From NCBI GenBank assembly GCA_018818595.1, contig JAHIRM010000005.1:1-64000 (forward strand): DNA of 64,000 nucleotides. The letters are read 5' to 3'. The notes under the pieces are model-generated. The model was not told the DNA's origin and ran no database searches. It saw only the letters and a list, made by a program, of their open reading frames with translations. Within the stretch, counting starts at the first letter, position 1; every line of letters begins with the position of its first letter. Source of the stretch: Bacillota bacterium. GTDB taxonomy: Bacteria; Bacillota_I; Bacilli_A; Izemoplasmatales; Hujiaoplasmataceae. Shown one piece after another: positions 50,295-60,476 of this stretch. The translations under genes and the position numbers were made by a program.

Positions 50295-51384
50295 TTTGTC
50301 TTTCCTCCTTGATGTAACCCTGTGTTACTTTAAATATTTTAGCTTGTTTTAAGATGTTTTCTTTAATTTCATTAATTGACGTTGTGGTAATAATGGTTTG
50401 TTCATTTGATTGTAATAAATAATCTATTAATTTATTTTGCCTTTTTGCATCTAATTCGGAAAAGACATCATCTAATAAAAAAATAGGACGCTCTTTTTTT
50501 AACAGAAACACCATTTCTCCAAGAGCCATATTTAATGCTAAAACAATCATCCTTTGTTCGCCTTGAGACGCATGATTTTTTGCGAGATATTCTCCTAAAG
50601 AAAAATCATAATCATCTCTATGTGGGCCGAAATTTGTCATTTTCGAGTAAATATCTGTTTTATACTTTGATTTTAAAAACGAGTTAATCTTCTCTCCTTG
50701 AATTGAAGGTTGATATTGAATCTCAAATAATTCTTCTTTTTCAGATAATTTATAGTACATTTTTTTTGCTAATTCATTTATCTCTTGAATAAATTGGACT
50801 CTGCGTTCCATAATAAGATACGCTGATTCTGCCAATTGTTCTGTGAGAACATCTAACAATACTTCGTCTTTTTTCTCAGCTTCGGCTATCTTTTTAAGTA
50901 GTTCATTTCTTTGTCTTAAAATATACTTATATTTTGTTAGATTATTTAAGTAGTTTTTGTCAATTTGACCAAGAAATAAATCTATAAAATATCTTCTTTC
51001 TCTTGGAGACCCTTTTACTAAATTCATATCTTCTGGCAAAAAAGAAACGACATTTAATTTTCCAATGTATTCGCTTAATCGTTTCATTTCTTGTTGGTTG
51101 ATCAATGCTTTTTTCCCCATTTCAGAAACAATCATTGTCAATTCAACTAATCGATCATTCGTTTCAATGGATGCTTGAATTTTTGCAAAATCTTCCCCGT
51201 ATTTAAGTGTGTCAATATCGTTGACTTTATATGATTTTGCTAAGGCGAGAAAATAAATTGCTTCTAAAAAATTAGTTTTTCCTTCACCGTTCGCTCCAAT
51301 TATAAAATTAATACCCGAACCAAGCTCTATCGTTTGCTTTTGATAATTTCGAAAATTGGTTAGGGTTATTTTTTTGATTTTCAT
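50284..51384 (-). CDS. recF: DNA replication and repair protein RecF
   Basis: A 366-residue SMC-like ATPase: [17 protein letters not shown] (Walker A) near residue 33, a coiled-coil middle, the [15 protein letters not shown] signature and [10 protein letters not shown] (Walker B). It loads RecA at gaps together with RecO and RecR. It overlaps the yaaA stop by four bases. Confidence 0.97.
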   Translation of the reverse strand: MKIKKITLTNFRNYQKQTIELGSGINFIIGANGEGKTNFLEAIYFLALAKSYKVNDIDTLKYGEDFAKIQASIETNDRLVELTMIVSEMGKKALINQQEMKRLSEYIGKLNVVSFLPEDMNLVKGSPRERRYFIDLFLGQIDKNYLNNLTKYKYILRQRNELLKKIAEAEKKDEVLLDVLTEQLAESAYLIMERRVQFIQEINELAKKMYYKLSEKEELFEIQYQPSIQGEKINSFLKSKYKTDIYSKMTNFGPHRDDYDFSLGEYLAKNHASQGEQRMIVLALNMALGEMVFLLKKERPIFLLDDVFSELDAKRQNKLIDYLLQSNEQTIITTTSINEIKENILKQAKIFKVTQGYIKEERQNGK

Positions 51385-51602
51385 AATTTTGACTCGATTT
51401 TTAAAGTAATATCGGGTTTAATTTTTACAATATCTCCTGGATAAATTTTCTTACCTCTTCTGACGTCTAAAACACCGTTAATAAACACGTCGTTTTCCAT
51501 TAAATAGAATTTAACTTCTCCTCCATTTTGAATTATATTTGTGTATTTTAAAAGTTGTCCCAAAGTAATGAAAGGACTGTTAATTTTGATAATTTTCATC
51601 AT
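51381..51602 (-). CDS. yaaA: S4-domain protein YaaA
   Basis: A 73-residue S4-like RNA-binding protein with the family pattern ITLGQLLKY...GGEVKFYL...VFINGVLDVRRGKKIYPGD. It sits directly before recF, as in Bacillus dnaN-yaaA-recF, but here dnaN is about 11 kb away. Start at 51602 after GAGG. Confidence 0.93.
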   Translation of the reverse strand: MMKIIKINSPFITLGQLLKYTNIIQNGGEVKFYLMENDVFINGVLDVRRGKKIYPGDIVKIKPDITLKIESKL

Positions 51603-51652
51603 ATTGTCTCAACCTCTTTAGGAGCTAAATTACTCACTTATATATATATACT

Positions 51653-51681
51653 ATTATATAATATAATTATATAATTATCAA
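51653..51681 (-). promoter_or_regulatory. Promoter of yaaA-recF-gyrB-gyrA-serS
   Basis: TTGATA (51676-51681), 17 bases, then TATAAT (51653-51658) on the minus strand, inside a strongly AT-rich stretch (51640-51690). It gives this block its own promoter now that it is detached from dnaA-dnaN. Confidence 0.75.
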
Positions 51682-51740
51682 TGCTTATTTTGGATTTTGG
51701 TTTAAAACAATTTGGATATTTTTCTTTTTAATTTATAACA

Positions 51741-51764
51741 AAAGCGCAGTATTTTCTGCGCTTT
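51741..51764. terminator. Terminator after mfd
   Basis: AAAGCGCAG-TATTTT-CTGCGCTTT. The T run is better on the plus strand than on the minus, but the position just after the mfd stop suggests that it ends mfd. Confidence 0.65.
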
Positions 51765-51775
51765 ATTTTTTTTGC

Positions 51776-54700
51776 TTATTCGTTGTAAAATGTCATAATT
51801 TTCTCAAGGAAATTTACCATTGTATATAGCCAATGTTTTTCCAAACTAATTTTGTCTAATATAATATGAATTCGATCTTTTTTGTACGCAAATCGAATAA
51901 ATTTTGAAACTTCCATACCCGAAGAAAATAGCCGATCTCCAGCAAGTAATTTCGTCCCTTCTTCTGACACAATTAATGTTACGTTTGTTTTACCATCTAT
52001 AATTTTTTCAATTTTTATGGCTGATGTCAAATGTTCAAATAATTTTTCATACATGTATATTTCAAGTTCGTTGTCGTATTTACCAAATCGATCTGAAAAT
52101 TCATTAAGCAATTCTTTTATATCCTTTGATGATTTAATATTATTGATTTTTCTGTGCATTTCAATCTTAATAAAATCATCTTCTATGTATTCTTCATCAA
52201 TAAATTTTGATACCTTTGCTTTAACTCCTTGTACCGTAATCTTATCTTCTGGAAGCCCTTGCTTAATTTGAATTTCTTCTTCAAGAATTTTCATATATAA
52301 ATCAATTCCAACCGAATCAATAAACCCTGATTGTTCGCTTCCAAGAACATCTCCAGCTCCTCGAATAGATAAATCTCTTATAGCAATCTTAAATCCACTA
52401 CCTAATTCTGTAAATTCCTTAATAACTTTTAAACGTTTTTCAGCTTCTTCGGTTAAAACTTTACTTTTTTGATACATTAGATATGCATAAGCTATTCGAT
52501 TACTTCTTCCAACTCTGCCTCTAATTTGATATAATTGCGAAAGCCCTAATCGATCTGCGTCGTGAATAATTAATGTATTTGCATTTGGAATATCAATTCC
52601 AGTTTCAATGATGGTTGTGGATATTAATACATCTATTTCTTGACTAATGAAATCGTCTATCACGCGCTCTAAATTCAATTTGTGCATTTGACCATGGGCT
52701 ATTTGAATTCTGGCTTCAGGAACTAATTTTTGAACTCTGGCGGCCACTCTTTCAATGTCTTCAATTCGATTGTAGATATAAAACACTTGTCCCTTTCTTG
52801 ATAATTCTCTTTCTATTGCGTCTTTAATGATTGTATCGTTTCGTTCTAAAACGTAAGTTTGAATTGGATATCTATTTTCTGGAGCCGTTTCCAATAAAGA
52901 CATGTTTTTTACACCCATTATGGCCATTTGAAGTGTTCTTGGTATGGGGGTGGCAGACAGAGATAACACGTCTACGTTTACTTTCATTTCTTTAACTATT
53001 TCTTTGTGTTCTACGCCGAAACGTTGTTCTTCATCGATGATTAATAATCCTAAATCTTTAAATAGTATGTCTTTGCTCAAAATTCGATGAGTCCCTATTA
53101 AAACATCTACTGATCCTAGTTTTAGTCTATTTAAAATATCTTTTTGATGTTTTTTTGTTATAAATCTATTTAATAATTCAACGTTAACTCCATATTTTTC
53201 CATTCGATCCACAAATGTGTGAAAGTGTTGTTTTGATAATACGGTAGTAGGCGCAAGGTATGCGACTTGTTTATTATTTAACACCGCTCGAAAAGCTGCC
53301 CTTAAAGCAACTTCTGTTTTTCCAAAGCCTACATCTCCACAAAGCAATCTGTCCATGGGCTTAATTGAGGACATATCATTTAAAACTTCTTCAATAGCTG
53401 TAGTTTGATCTTTTGTCTCTTCAAATGGGAAGTCGTTTTCAAAATCATCTTCTAAATTGTCGTTTGGAAGAAATGCAAAGCCTTTAGCTTGTTCTCTTAA
53501 GGCGTACAATTTAATTAATTTATCTGCAATATCTTTTGCTTTGGATCTAACTCTTTGTTTTGTCTTGGCCCAATCTGTACCGCCTAATTTACTTAATCTC
53601 GGAACAAACCCTTCGCTTCCTGCATATTTTTGAATTTGTTGAAAAGATTCTATTGGGATATAGAGTTTGTCTCCATCTCGGTATTCGATATGAATGTAAT
53701 CGTTTTTTGTATTTCCTAATTCCATCGTTTTTATTTCCAAAAATTTTCCAATTCCATAATCATAATGAACGATATAATCGCCTAATTTTAAATCACTAAT
53801 TGATGACAGTCTTTTACTATTTTCATAAACAGAAATATAACTTCCTTTTTTCTTTGAAGTTTGCCTCTTTTGTATGGTTTGTTCTGTAATAATAACAAGT
53901 TCAAATGTATCTGAATACAAATCAAAATATTCATCAGATACCAAAAGATTAATTTCATTTGAAAAAAGATAATCTTCCTTGCCAATTAATTGAAAGTGAA
54001 TATTGTTTTCATCTAGCAAATCTTGAAAATTTTGTCTTGCTTTAAGTGTCTGAAAAGAAATAATAGTTGTTTTTTTATTTATATATCCTTTCAAATCTTG
54101 AAATAATAAAGTTAAATTCCCATCATACTTAAAAGAATCTCTATCGTGAAGGATAAAAGCTTTATCAAAGTTTTCAGAATATTTGTATTCAAGAAAATCG
54201 AAAAAAACTCCTTGATCGTAATGAATGCAATCAAAATTATAAAGCATAGAAAAATCCATTTTAACATAATCATCGGTTGTCATATACCAATCAGTAACAT
54301 CGTCAATCATAGTGGAATATTGCTCTTTTATGCGATTGTAATCAAAAAAGAAAACCGACTTATCCTGAACAAAATCTAAAATTGTTTCGTGAGTATCGGT
54401 CAAAAAGGGGATATACCTTGTCAAACGATCTAACTCTCTATGTTCTCTTAATGATTCTAAATCACTAAATATTTTTGATTTTGCTTCATCCGAAAAAGAT
54501 ACTGATTCTAGTTTAGAAGAAATAATATTTTGTAATTTTAAAAAACCGGATTCCCCGTAAAAGAATTCAACCATTGGAATGATTGTAATTTCATTTACAA
54601 CACTAATTGACCTTTGTGATTCAATATCAAACACTTTAATTTTTTCGATTTGATCTCCAAAGAAATCAATCCGAAAAGGCTGTTTTTCTCCAAAAGGAAA

Positions 54701-55249
54701 TATATCAACGATTCCGCCTCTTACGCTAAAATCCCCTGGCTTTTCAACGGTGTATTCTTTTATATATCCATATTCTATTAGTGTTTCTGATAACCTAGAT
54801 ATAGAATGTTGCTCTTTTGTTACAAGCCTAAATATGGCGGTTTTCCAATCTTCTAATCTCATTTGTGGTTTTAGCAATCCCGGAAGATGAGTAACGATAA
54901 TTCTTTTGTTTTTTGTTAAAATATCTTTGATGGTATTAATTCTTTCAACTTTAAATTCAACCGACGAAACCAACATTTCGCTTGTAATAAATTCGTCTTG
55001 AGGAAAAAAATCAACTTGCTTGTTTCCAAGAGTTTGATATAATTTATCGTAAATAATTTGAGCTCTGTATAAGTTTGGTGCAACCACAAATATGGAAGAT
55101 GATTCTTGTAAAAATTTTGAAATCACAAAAAGTAAACTAGATTCTTCCGTAGTATTTTGAATATGAATCTTGTTTGTTTTTAAATGTAATTCTTTTTGAA
55201 TTGCCTGATAAGTTAAATTCTTTGAAATGAATTCTATTGCTTTTTTCAC
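51776..55249 (-). CDS. mfd: Transcription-repair coupling factor
   Basis: Mfd, 1157 residues, frees RNA polymerase stalled at damage and recruits UvrA. A UvrB-like N-terminal region, the RNA-polymerase-interacting domain (near residues 480-560, GDYIVHYDYGIGKFL) and a RecG-type translocase follow in order. Walker A GDVGFGKTEVA is near residue 645, DEEQRFGV is the DExx box, and QIRGRVGRS is motif VI. It starts with a GTG at 55249 after GAGGTG. Confidence 0.98.
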   Translation of the reverse strand: MKKAIEFISKNLTYQAIQKELHLKTNKIHIQNTTEESSLLFVISKFLQESSSIFVVAPNLYRAQIIYDKLYQTLGNKQVDFFPQDEFITSEMLVSSVEFKVERINTIKDILTKNKRIIVTHLPGLLKPQMRLEDWKTAIFRLVTKEQHSISRLSETLIEYGYIKEYTVEKPGDFSVRGGIVDIFPFGEKQPFRIDFFGDQIEKIKVFDIESQRSISVVNEITIIPMVEFFYGESGFLKLQNIISSKLESVSFSDEAKSKIFSDLESLREHRELDRLTRYIPFLTDTHETILDFVQDKSVFFFDYNRIKEQYSTMIDDVTDWYMTTDDYVKMDFSMLYNFDCIHYDQGVFFDFLEYKYSENFDKAFILHDRDSFKYDGNLTLLFQDLKGYINKKTTIISFQTLKARQNFQDLLDENNIHFQLIGKEDYLFSNEINLLVSDEYFDLYSDTFELVIITEQTIQKRQTSKKKGSYISVYENSKRLSSISDLKLGDYIVHYDYGIGKFLEIKTMELGNTKNDYIHIEYRDGDKLYIPIESFQQIQKYAGSEGFVPRLSKLGGTDWAKTKQRVRSKAKDIADKLIKLYALREQAKGFAFLPNDNLEDDFENDFPFEETKDQTTAIEEVLNDMSSIKPMDRLLCGDVGFGKTEVALRAAFRAVLNNKQVAYLAPTTVLSKQHFHTFVDRMEKYGVNVELLNRFITKKHQKDILNRLKLGSVDVLIGTHRILSKDILFKDLGLLIIDEEQRFGVEHKEIVKEMKVNVDVLSLSATPIPRTLQMAIMGVKNMSLLETAPENRYPIQTYVLERNDTIIKDAIERELSRKGQVFYIYNRIEDIERVAARVQKLVPEARIQIAHGQMHKLNLERVIDDFISQEIDVLISTTIIETGIDIPNANTLIIHDADRLGLSQLYQIRGRVGRSNRIAYAYLMYQKSKVLTEEAEKRLKVIKEFTELGSGFKIAIRDLSIRGAGDVLGSEQSGFIDSVGIDLYMKILEEEIQIKQGLPEDKITVQGVKAKVSKFIDEEYIEDDFIKIEMHRKINNIKSSKDIKELLNEFSDRFGKYDNELEIYMYEKLFEHLTSAIKIEKIIDGKTNVTLIVSEEGTKLLAGDRLFSSGMEVSKFIRFAYKKDRIHIILDKISLEKHWLYTMVNFLEKIMTFYNE

Positions 55250-55271
55250 TCTATCACCTCACGCACTTTTA

Positions 55272-55289
55272 GCGAGTTCAAGAACTCGC
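55272..55289. repeat. 18-bp palindrome upstream of mfd
   Basis: GCGAGTTC-AA-GAACTCGC, perfectly symmetric. In RNA it would form a six-pair hairpin with a six-base loop, 23 bases before the mfd start. It has no T run on the minus strand. The arms face the wrong way for a Bacillus LexA box (CGAAC-N4-GTTCG). Confidence 0.6.
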
Positions 55290-55332
55290 CAGGGTATCAT
55301 TATTTATTGCTTAACTCTATTACAAACTTAAT

Positions 55333-56091
55333 CTATTTCATTTTTTTTTGGTTTTGTATTCTATAGGAAATCGCTAAAATTAAGGATGTTGGAATGATTT
55401 TAACTAGAAAATGTATTAATTTCATTTGAGCTCCAGGAATAATAATTCGTTTCTTTTTGAAGATGCCTTTTACTGCAATGCTTGCGCATCTTTTTGCGGT
55501 CATTCCCTTAAGCGACATCGTAGCTTCTGCAACTTTTCCAAACTCTGTTGCAACGGGTCCTGGGCAAAGCGTTAAAACTCTTACGTCTTTGTTTTGTTTT
55601 TTTAGTTCATAATTTACTGCTTCGCTAAGGTGAAGCACATATGCTTTAGTAGCTGCATAAGTCGATAAAAATGGTGTCGATAAAAAAGCCGCCATACTGC
55701 TTACGTTTAAGATGATTCCTTTTTCCATTGTTTGAGAATACAATTTAGTTAATATATGTACCGCCTGAATATTTAAATCTATCATTGATAATTCTATTTC
55801 TAAGGGAACATCACTGAAAAACCCAACCTTCCCAAACCCTGCATTATTTATAAATATTTCAGGATAATACTGAAGTGTTTCTTTATGCAAAAGAAAGCAA
55901 TTTTCTTTATTGCTTAGATCCAAACTTTTAACAACAACTTTTACTTGATAGGTTGATTCAATTTCTTTTTTTAGTTGTTCCAACAAATCGGTTCTTCTGG
56001 CAACCAATACTAAATTAATTTCTCTCTTAGCTAATTCAAAAGCTATTTCTTTTCCTATTCCACTTGATGCTCCGGTTATAATTGCATACAT
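55333..56091 (-). CDS. Short-chain dehydrogenase/reductase
   Basis: A 252-residue SDR. The cofactor loop TGASSGIGKE is at the start, NNAGFG near residue 87, the catalytic Ser in NVSSMAAF and the YAATK pair near residue 150. VARR after the second strand suggests NADP preference. C-terminal residues are hydrophobic and basic, so membrane association is possible. Substrate unknown. Confidence 0.92.
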   Translation of the reverse strand: MYAIITGASSGIGKEIAFELAKREINLVLVARRTDLLEQLKKEIESTYQVKVVVKSLDLSNKENCFLLHKETLQYYPEIFINNAGFGKVGFFSDVPLEIELSMIDLNIQAVHILTKLYSQTMEKGIILNVSSMAAFLSTPFLSTYAATKAYVLHLSEAVNYELKKQNKDVRVLTLCPGPVATEFGKVAEATMSLKGMTAKRCASIAVKGIFKKKRIIIPGAQMKLIHFLVKIIPTSLILAISYRIQNQKKMK

Positions 56092-56251
56092 AATTTATGT
56101 TCCTTTCTATTTTAACGCTTTGTATTGTGCTTTAATTTTTCTAATAAATGTATTATCTTATATTATACATTATTTTCGGTAAAAAAGGCGAATAAAACTC
56201 TGCAATTCAGTATAATAAACCCTTAATGATTAAAGTATTAAATACGCATAT

Positions 56252-56279
56252 TGAAATTATATAAAAACGTGGTACAATA
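56252..56279 (+). promoter_or_regulatory. Promoter of the GH13 gene
   Basis: TTGAAA, 16 bases, TACAAT, then AAGGGAG before the ATG at 56310. The rest of the ~220-base gap shows nothing else that I can identify. Confidence 0.65.
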
Positions 56280-56309
56280 TATACAACGAATATAAGGGAG
56301 ATTATACCT

Positions 56310-58127
56310 ATGATTTTTGAAGCAATTTTGCATCTACCAAAAAGCCAAATGGCCTATGCAATCGATGAAACTCATTTACATATTTATCTGCGCACCGCAA
56401 AAAACGATATTTCAAAGGTCGAGCTAATTATTGGAGACCCTTTTGAATGGTATCAAAAAGATGGAGTATACACTTGGGGTGGAAGGTCGTTTTCTTTCAA
56501 AGAAATGCAACCTTCCTACTCCACAGAATTTTTTGACTATTATTTTCTAGAGGTTTGCGTCCCTACCAAGAGAAGCAAATATGCTTTTTTAATTTACAAT
56601 AATAATGATGTGTATTTTTATGGTTGTAGAAGCATAGAAAAAATCGATTTAATGAAAGATCAAGAGTTCATCTATGATTTGTTTGGTTACTTTAATTATC
56701 CGTACATAAATAAAGAGGATTTGATTGATTCCCCGACATGGACAAAAGATACTGTTTGGTATCAAATTTTTCTTGATCGCTTTAATAAAAGTGATAACTC
56801 TTCTGATAATTATATTCCTTTTGGTTCAATTAAAGATGGAATTCAAAACAATATGTTCTTTGGAGGAAATTTACTTGGTGTCATAGAAAAGATCCCTTAT
56901 TTAAAAAATCTAGGAATCTCAGGAATCTATTTCACTCCAATTTTCAAAGCATATACCGCTCATAAATATGATACAGAAGATTACTTCTTAATAGATCCTT
57001 CTTTTGGCACGAATGACGACTTTTATCTTTTGGTTAAAGAATGTCATAAGGCCGGTATTAAAGTTATGTTAGACGCTGTATTTAACCACTGTGGCTTTGG
57101 ACATCCATTCTTTCAAGATGTAATAAAGAACAAACGTAATTCTCCTTACTGGGATTGCTTTTTCATAGAAGATGAAAATTTTATTGACTTTGCGCTTAAC
57201 GAATTTGGTCGACCTCTTCTTCATAATTTTAAACCAAAATATAGAACCTTTGGTTTTACTCCAAATATGCCAAAATTAAATACGTCTAATCCATTAATGG
57301 AAGAGTATTTATTAAAGGTAGCCTCTTATTGGATAAAAGAGTTTGATATTGACGGTTGGAGATTAGATGTTTCAAATGAAGTAAGTCACTCTTTTTGGAG
57401 AAAATTCAGAACTACTGTGAAGGCTATTAAACCTTCTATCTACATTCTTGGAGAAAATTGGGACGATTCAACCCCTTGGCTAAGAGGGGATCAATTAGAT
57501 GCGGTTATGAATTACGAAATCAGTTATCCTATTTGGCAATTTTTTGGAAAACAAAAGATTTCAAAAGTCATTGATGCCAAAACATTTAAATATCAAATAA
57601 ATAATTTGTTACTTCGATATCCAAAGAACGTATCAATAAATATGTTTAATCTTGTTGATTCACACGATACAATGAGAATATTTACTCGTTGTAACAACGA
57701 TCAAGAACTAGTTAAATTATGTTATCTATTTATCTTTAGTTTTTGCGGTTCTCCATCTATTTATTATGGAGATGAGATTGGTTTAGAAGGTAAAGATGAC
57801 CCAGATTCAAGAAGATGTATGATATGGGATAGTTCTCTTCAAAACAAAGACTTGTTTTCTTTCTTTAAAAGAATTATTGTGCTGAGAAACCAATATCCAG
57901 ATATGAAACTAGTTGATGTAACTTGGCATTATACTGAAGATAATATTTTAATTTATCAAAAAAATAAATTGTATTTTATTATAAATAATAACCAAGAAAA
58001 TAAAACCGTTGCTCTCCCTTTTCCTTTAAAACAATCTGCTGTTTTTGATGTATTCAATCAGGTTGAAATGAATTTAGATAAATCCATTACTCTTCCACCT
58101 TATGGATTTATAATTCTTCAAAAATAA
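56310..58127 (+). CDS. GH13 alpha-glycosidase (neopullulanase/cyclomaltodextrinase-like)
   Basis: A 605-residue intracellular enzyme (no signal peptide): an N-terminal CBM34-like beta domain, a TIM barrel from about residue 145, and a C-terminal beta domain. Conserved regions are DAVFNH, GWRLDVSNEVS (nucleophile Asp), LGENWDD (acid/base Glu) and VDSHDTMR. It probably cleaves maltodextrins or cyclodextrins. It is a single gene facing opposite to its neighbours, against the leading-strand direction left of the origin. Confidence 0.92.
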   Translation: MIFEAILHLPKSQMAYAIDETHLHIYLRTAKNDISKVELIIGDPFEWYQKDGVYTWGGRSFSFKEMQPSYSTEFFDYYFLEVCVPTKRSKYAFLIYNNNDVYFYGCRSIEKIDLMKDQEFIYDLFGYFNYPYINKEDLIDSPTWTKDTVWYQIFLDRFNKSDNSSDNYIPFGSIKDGIQNNMFFGGNLLGVIEKIPYLKNLGISGIYFTPIFKAYTAHKYDTEDYFLIDPSFGTNDDFYLLVKECHKAGIKVMLDAVFNHCGFGHPFFQDVIKNKRNSPYWDCFFIEDENFIDFALNEFGRPLLHNFKPKYRTFGFTPNMPKLNTSNPLMEEYLLKVASYWIKEFDIDGWRLDVSNEVSHSFWRKFRTTVKAIKPSIYILGENWDDSTPWLRGDQLDAVMNYEISYPIWQFFGKQKISKVIDAKTFKYQINNLLLRYPKNVSINMFNLVDSHDTMRIFTRCNNDQELVKLCYLFIFSFCGSPSIYYGDEIGLEGKDDPDSRRCMIWDSSLQNKDLFSFFKRIIVLRNQYPDMKLVDVTWHYTEDNILIYQKNKLYFIINNNQENKTVALPFPLKQSAVFDVFNQVEMNLDKSITLPPYGFIILQK

Positions 58128-58143
58128 GAAATAAATTAAAAAT

Positions 58144-58167
58144 AAAGCCGCTCTTTCGAGCGGCTTT
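58144..58167. terminator. Bidirectional terminator between GH13 gene and pth
   Basis: A perfect 10-bp stem (AAAGCCGCTC / GAGCGGCTTT) with loop TTTC, between convergent genes. Confidence 0.82.
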
Positions 58168-58169
58168 CA

Positions 58170-58727
58170 CTATTTAATATTATATTTGTTCATTAATACA
58201 TCAAAAGATTGTTCTAGTACAAAGTCTTCAATTAATTGTGATGTTGTTAGCTGTAAATCAACCATTGCTTTCATTTCGGCTTTAGAAAATAGACTTAAAA
58301 CGTGTTCTTTGGTTTCCACAGAATCATCTCGATCAATACCGATTCTACATCTTTTAAAGTTTTCGGTACCCAGTTGAGAAATAATAGATTTTAATCCATT
58401 ATGTCCTCCTGATCCTCCTGTTTCTCGTAGTCTAATCTTAGCAAGAGGTAAATCAACATCATCAGAAATTATCAAAATATTTTCTGATGGTATTTTATAA
58501 TAATCTGCAACCAATTTTACTGCATTTCCAGATAAATTCATAAACGTTTTTGGTTTCAATAAAATTGTTTGGTTTTTTTGAGTAATTTCAGCTTGAAACT
58601 TACCTTCTTTTGTAAATTTAAGATGACTTATTTTGGCATAGGTATCCAAACACATAAACCCGACATTGTGTTTTGATTTTTCATATTTTTTCCCCGGATT
58701 TCCTAATCCAACAATTAATTGTAACAT
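58170..58727 (-). CDS. pth: Peptidyl-tRNA hydrolase
   Basis: A 185-residue Pth that frees tRNA from dropped-off peptidyl-tRNA. GLGNPGKKYEKSKHNVGF includes the catalytic His20. PKTFMNLSG, DDVDLPLAKIRLR and GGSGGHNGLKSI are intact. It starts one base after the jag stop, with no clear ribosome site. Confidence 0.97.
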   Translation of the reverse strand: MLQLIVGLGNPGKKYEKSKHNVGFMCLDTYAKISHLKFTKEGKFQAEITQKNQTILLKPKTFMNLSGNAVKLVADYYKIPSENILIISDDVDLPLAKIRLRETGGSGGHNGLKSIISQLGTENFKRCRIGIDRDDSVETKEHVLSLFSKAEMKAMVDLQLTTSQLIEDFVLEQSFDVLMNKYNIK

Positions 58728-58728
58728 T

Positions 58729-59349
58729 TTACTTGTGTCTAGGTTTTATCACAACGTAACGATTTGGTTCTTCGCCTTCAGATTCCGTTGCGACATCACG
58801 CCAATCTGCTAATTTTGTATGAATTACTCTTCTTTCATAGGCGTTCATTTTGCCTAATCTAGCCGAAATTCTTGTTCTAGCAACTTCTTTCGCTGTCTTA
58901 GTTGCTAAAATTTCTAATTGTTTTTTTCGTTGTTCTTTGTATCCACCAACATCAACCAAAACCATATAGTATTCATCTGTATAGATATTGATATAATTCT
59001 TTAGCAACGTTTGAATGGCATCTAATGTTTTTCCATTTTTACCAATTAAAATTGGGTTTTCATTTGCGTCAATTAGAAAAGTAATTTGTTTTTCTTCTCC
59101 TGGTTTTGCTTCAACAATTGCTTCAATTTCCATGTCCTTAAGAATCGATTTGATGTAATTTATTGAATCTTTGACTACATCAAATTTAACAATTGCTTCA
59201 ACAATGTATGTTGTATTTAAACGTAAAATTCCACGTTTTTCTTCAACAATTTGGAGGTCAATATAATCTTTGTTTACTCTTAGCTCGTTTGCTGCAAACT
59301 TGACAGTTGCATCATTGACGGCTTTTGTTTCAAATCGAAGTGATTTCAT
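58729..59349 (-). CDS. jag: Jag/KhpB (EloR) RNA-binding protein
   Basis: A 206-residue protein with Jag_N (1-50), a KH domain with the loop GKNG (about residue 104) and an R3H domain (ARTRISARLGKMNAYERRVIH). KhpB binds RNA and affects cell elongation and division in Gram-positives. The arrangement rpmH-rnpA-yidC-jag is the usual one next to oriC. Confidence 0.95.
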   Translation of the reverse strand: MKSLRFETKAVNDATVKFAANELRVNKDYIDLQIVEEKRGILRLNTTYIVEAIVKFDVVKDSINYIKSILKDMEIEAIVEAKPGEEKQITFLIDANENPILIGKNGKTLDAIQTLLKNYINIYTDEYYMVLVDVGGYKEQRKKQLEILATKTAKEVARTRISARLGKMNAYERRVIHTKLADWRDVATESEGEEPNRYVVIKPRHK

Positions 59350-59363
59350 ATCTGTTCTCCTCT

Positions 59364-60470
59364 TTAAAATTGTTTGCGAAGTTGTTCTTGTCTTTTACCA
59401 GATTTTCGGTGAGAAATATAACTTTGGAATAATTGATATGAGTTACCAATGACCCAGTAAAAAGCGATTCCTGCATTACCAATCGAAATGTAAGCCATCA
59501 TTATGACCATAAAATACATCATATATTTCATCGTTTTTTGACTTTGTTGAGCTTTAGCGTCTTGATATTGATTTGGTTTTTGGTTTGCTTTGGTTCTTTT
59601 TTGAATTAGCCATTGACTTAAAAACATCGTTACCGCAACAACAATTGCAAGAGGTAAATTTAGTAACCATTCCGTGTTTCCTAAATTTGTCCATAAAAAG
59701 TTTGTATTCATTACCACAGATGCGTCTCCAAATACAGATGTACTTGTAAGTGGAAATCTTTGAACAACTTGATACATTGCAATAAAGATTGGCATTTGCA
59801 ATAGAGGCATTAAACATCCCCATACATTTATTTTATACTTCTTGTATAACTCCATGGTTTCCATTTGCATTCTTTGTTGAGAAGCTTGATCCGTTTTTCC
59901 GCGATATTTTTCTTGAACTTTACTTAATTCCGGTTGTGCCATTTGCATTTTCAAAGTCATATCGTTGCTTTTAGCATAAACCGGCCACCCTAAAGTACGA
60001 ATAACTAATGTCATGATAAGCAACCCTATCCAATACAAATAAGTATCTCCCAACAACCCAAATAGATTGCTTGCATGGAAAGTAAAAATTCCAAGTTGAG
60101 TAATCACCCATTCCCAAGCTCCTGTTTTTTCACCTATTGGAGTTGTATATGCGCTTTTATATAATCCGGTTTGTTCTTTTTCGATAGCTTGTGAATTTTC
60201 AAATACAACTTTTACATAAGCATCTTCTGTATTCCATTCAGCATATCCATCTCCTGCATCACTTACATTATCTGTGATATAAGGCACTCCACCTAGTAAT
60301 GAAATAACTCCATTATAAGTTGATGCTGGTTGAGATTCTGTTGCCTCGGAGACTAAAACAATACTTGTGTAGTTGTTATAAGAAACTTCTCCTTCTTTCG
60401 ATCCACATCCGGTAAGACCAACTAGTAGTAATAATGCAAAAATTACAGCAATAAACTTTGTTTTTTTCAT
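59364..60470 (-). CDS. yidC: Membrane protein insertase YidC/Oxa1 (lipoprotein form)
   Basis: A 368-residue insertase. The signal peptide ends in a lipobox (LTGC, about residues 20-23). An extracytoplasmic segment of about 110 residues follows, then five or so membrane helices (about 125-345) with the Oxa1 core and a basic tail. The extracytoplasmic part is longer than in Bacillus SpoIIIJ. Starts at 60470 after AAGGATAGG. Confidence 0.96.
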   Translation of the reverse strand: MKKTKFIAVIFALLLLVGLTGCGSKEGEVSYNNYTSIVLVSEATESQPASTYNGVISLLGGVPYITDNVSDAGDGYAEWNTEDAYVKVVFENSQAIEKEQTGLYKSAYTTPIGEKTGAWEWVITQLGIFTFHASNLFGLLGDTYLYWIGLLIMTLVIRTLGWPVYAKSNDMTLKMQMAQPELSKVQEKYRGKTDQASQQRMQMETMELYKKYKINVWGCLMPLLQMPIFIAMYQVVQRFPLTSTSVFGDASVVMNTNFLWTNLGNTEWLLNLPLAIVVAVTMFLSQWLIQKRTKANQKPNQYQDAKAQQSQKTMKYMMYFMVIMMAYISIGNAGIAFYWVIGNSYQLFQSYISHRKSGKRQEQLRKQF

Positions 60471-60476
60471 AATGTC

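Noticed and set aside
55272-55289. LexA box upstream of mfd
   Set aside because: The half-sites are in the opposite order (GTTC...GAAC) to the Bacillus consensus CGAAC-N4-GTTCG.
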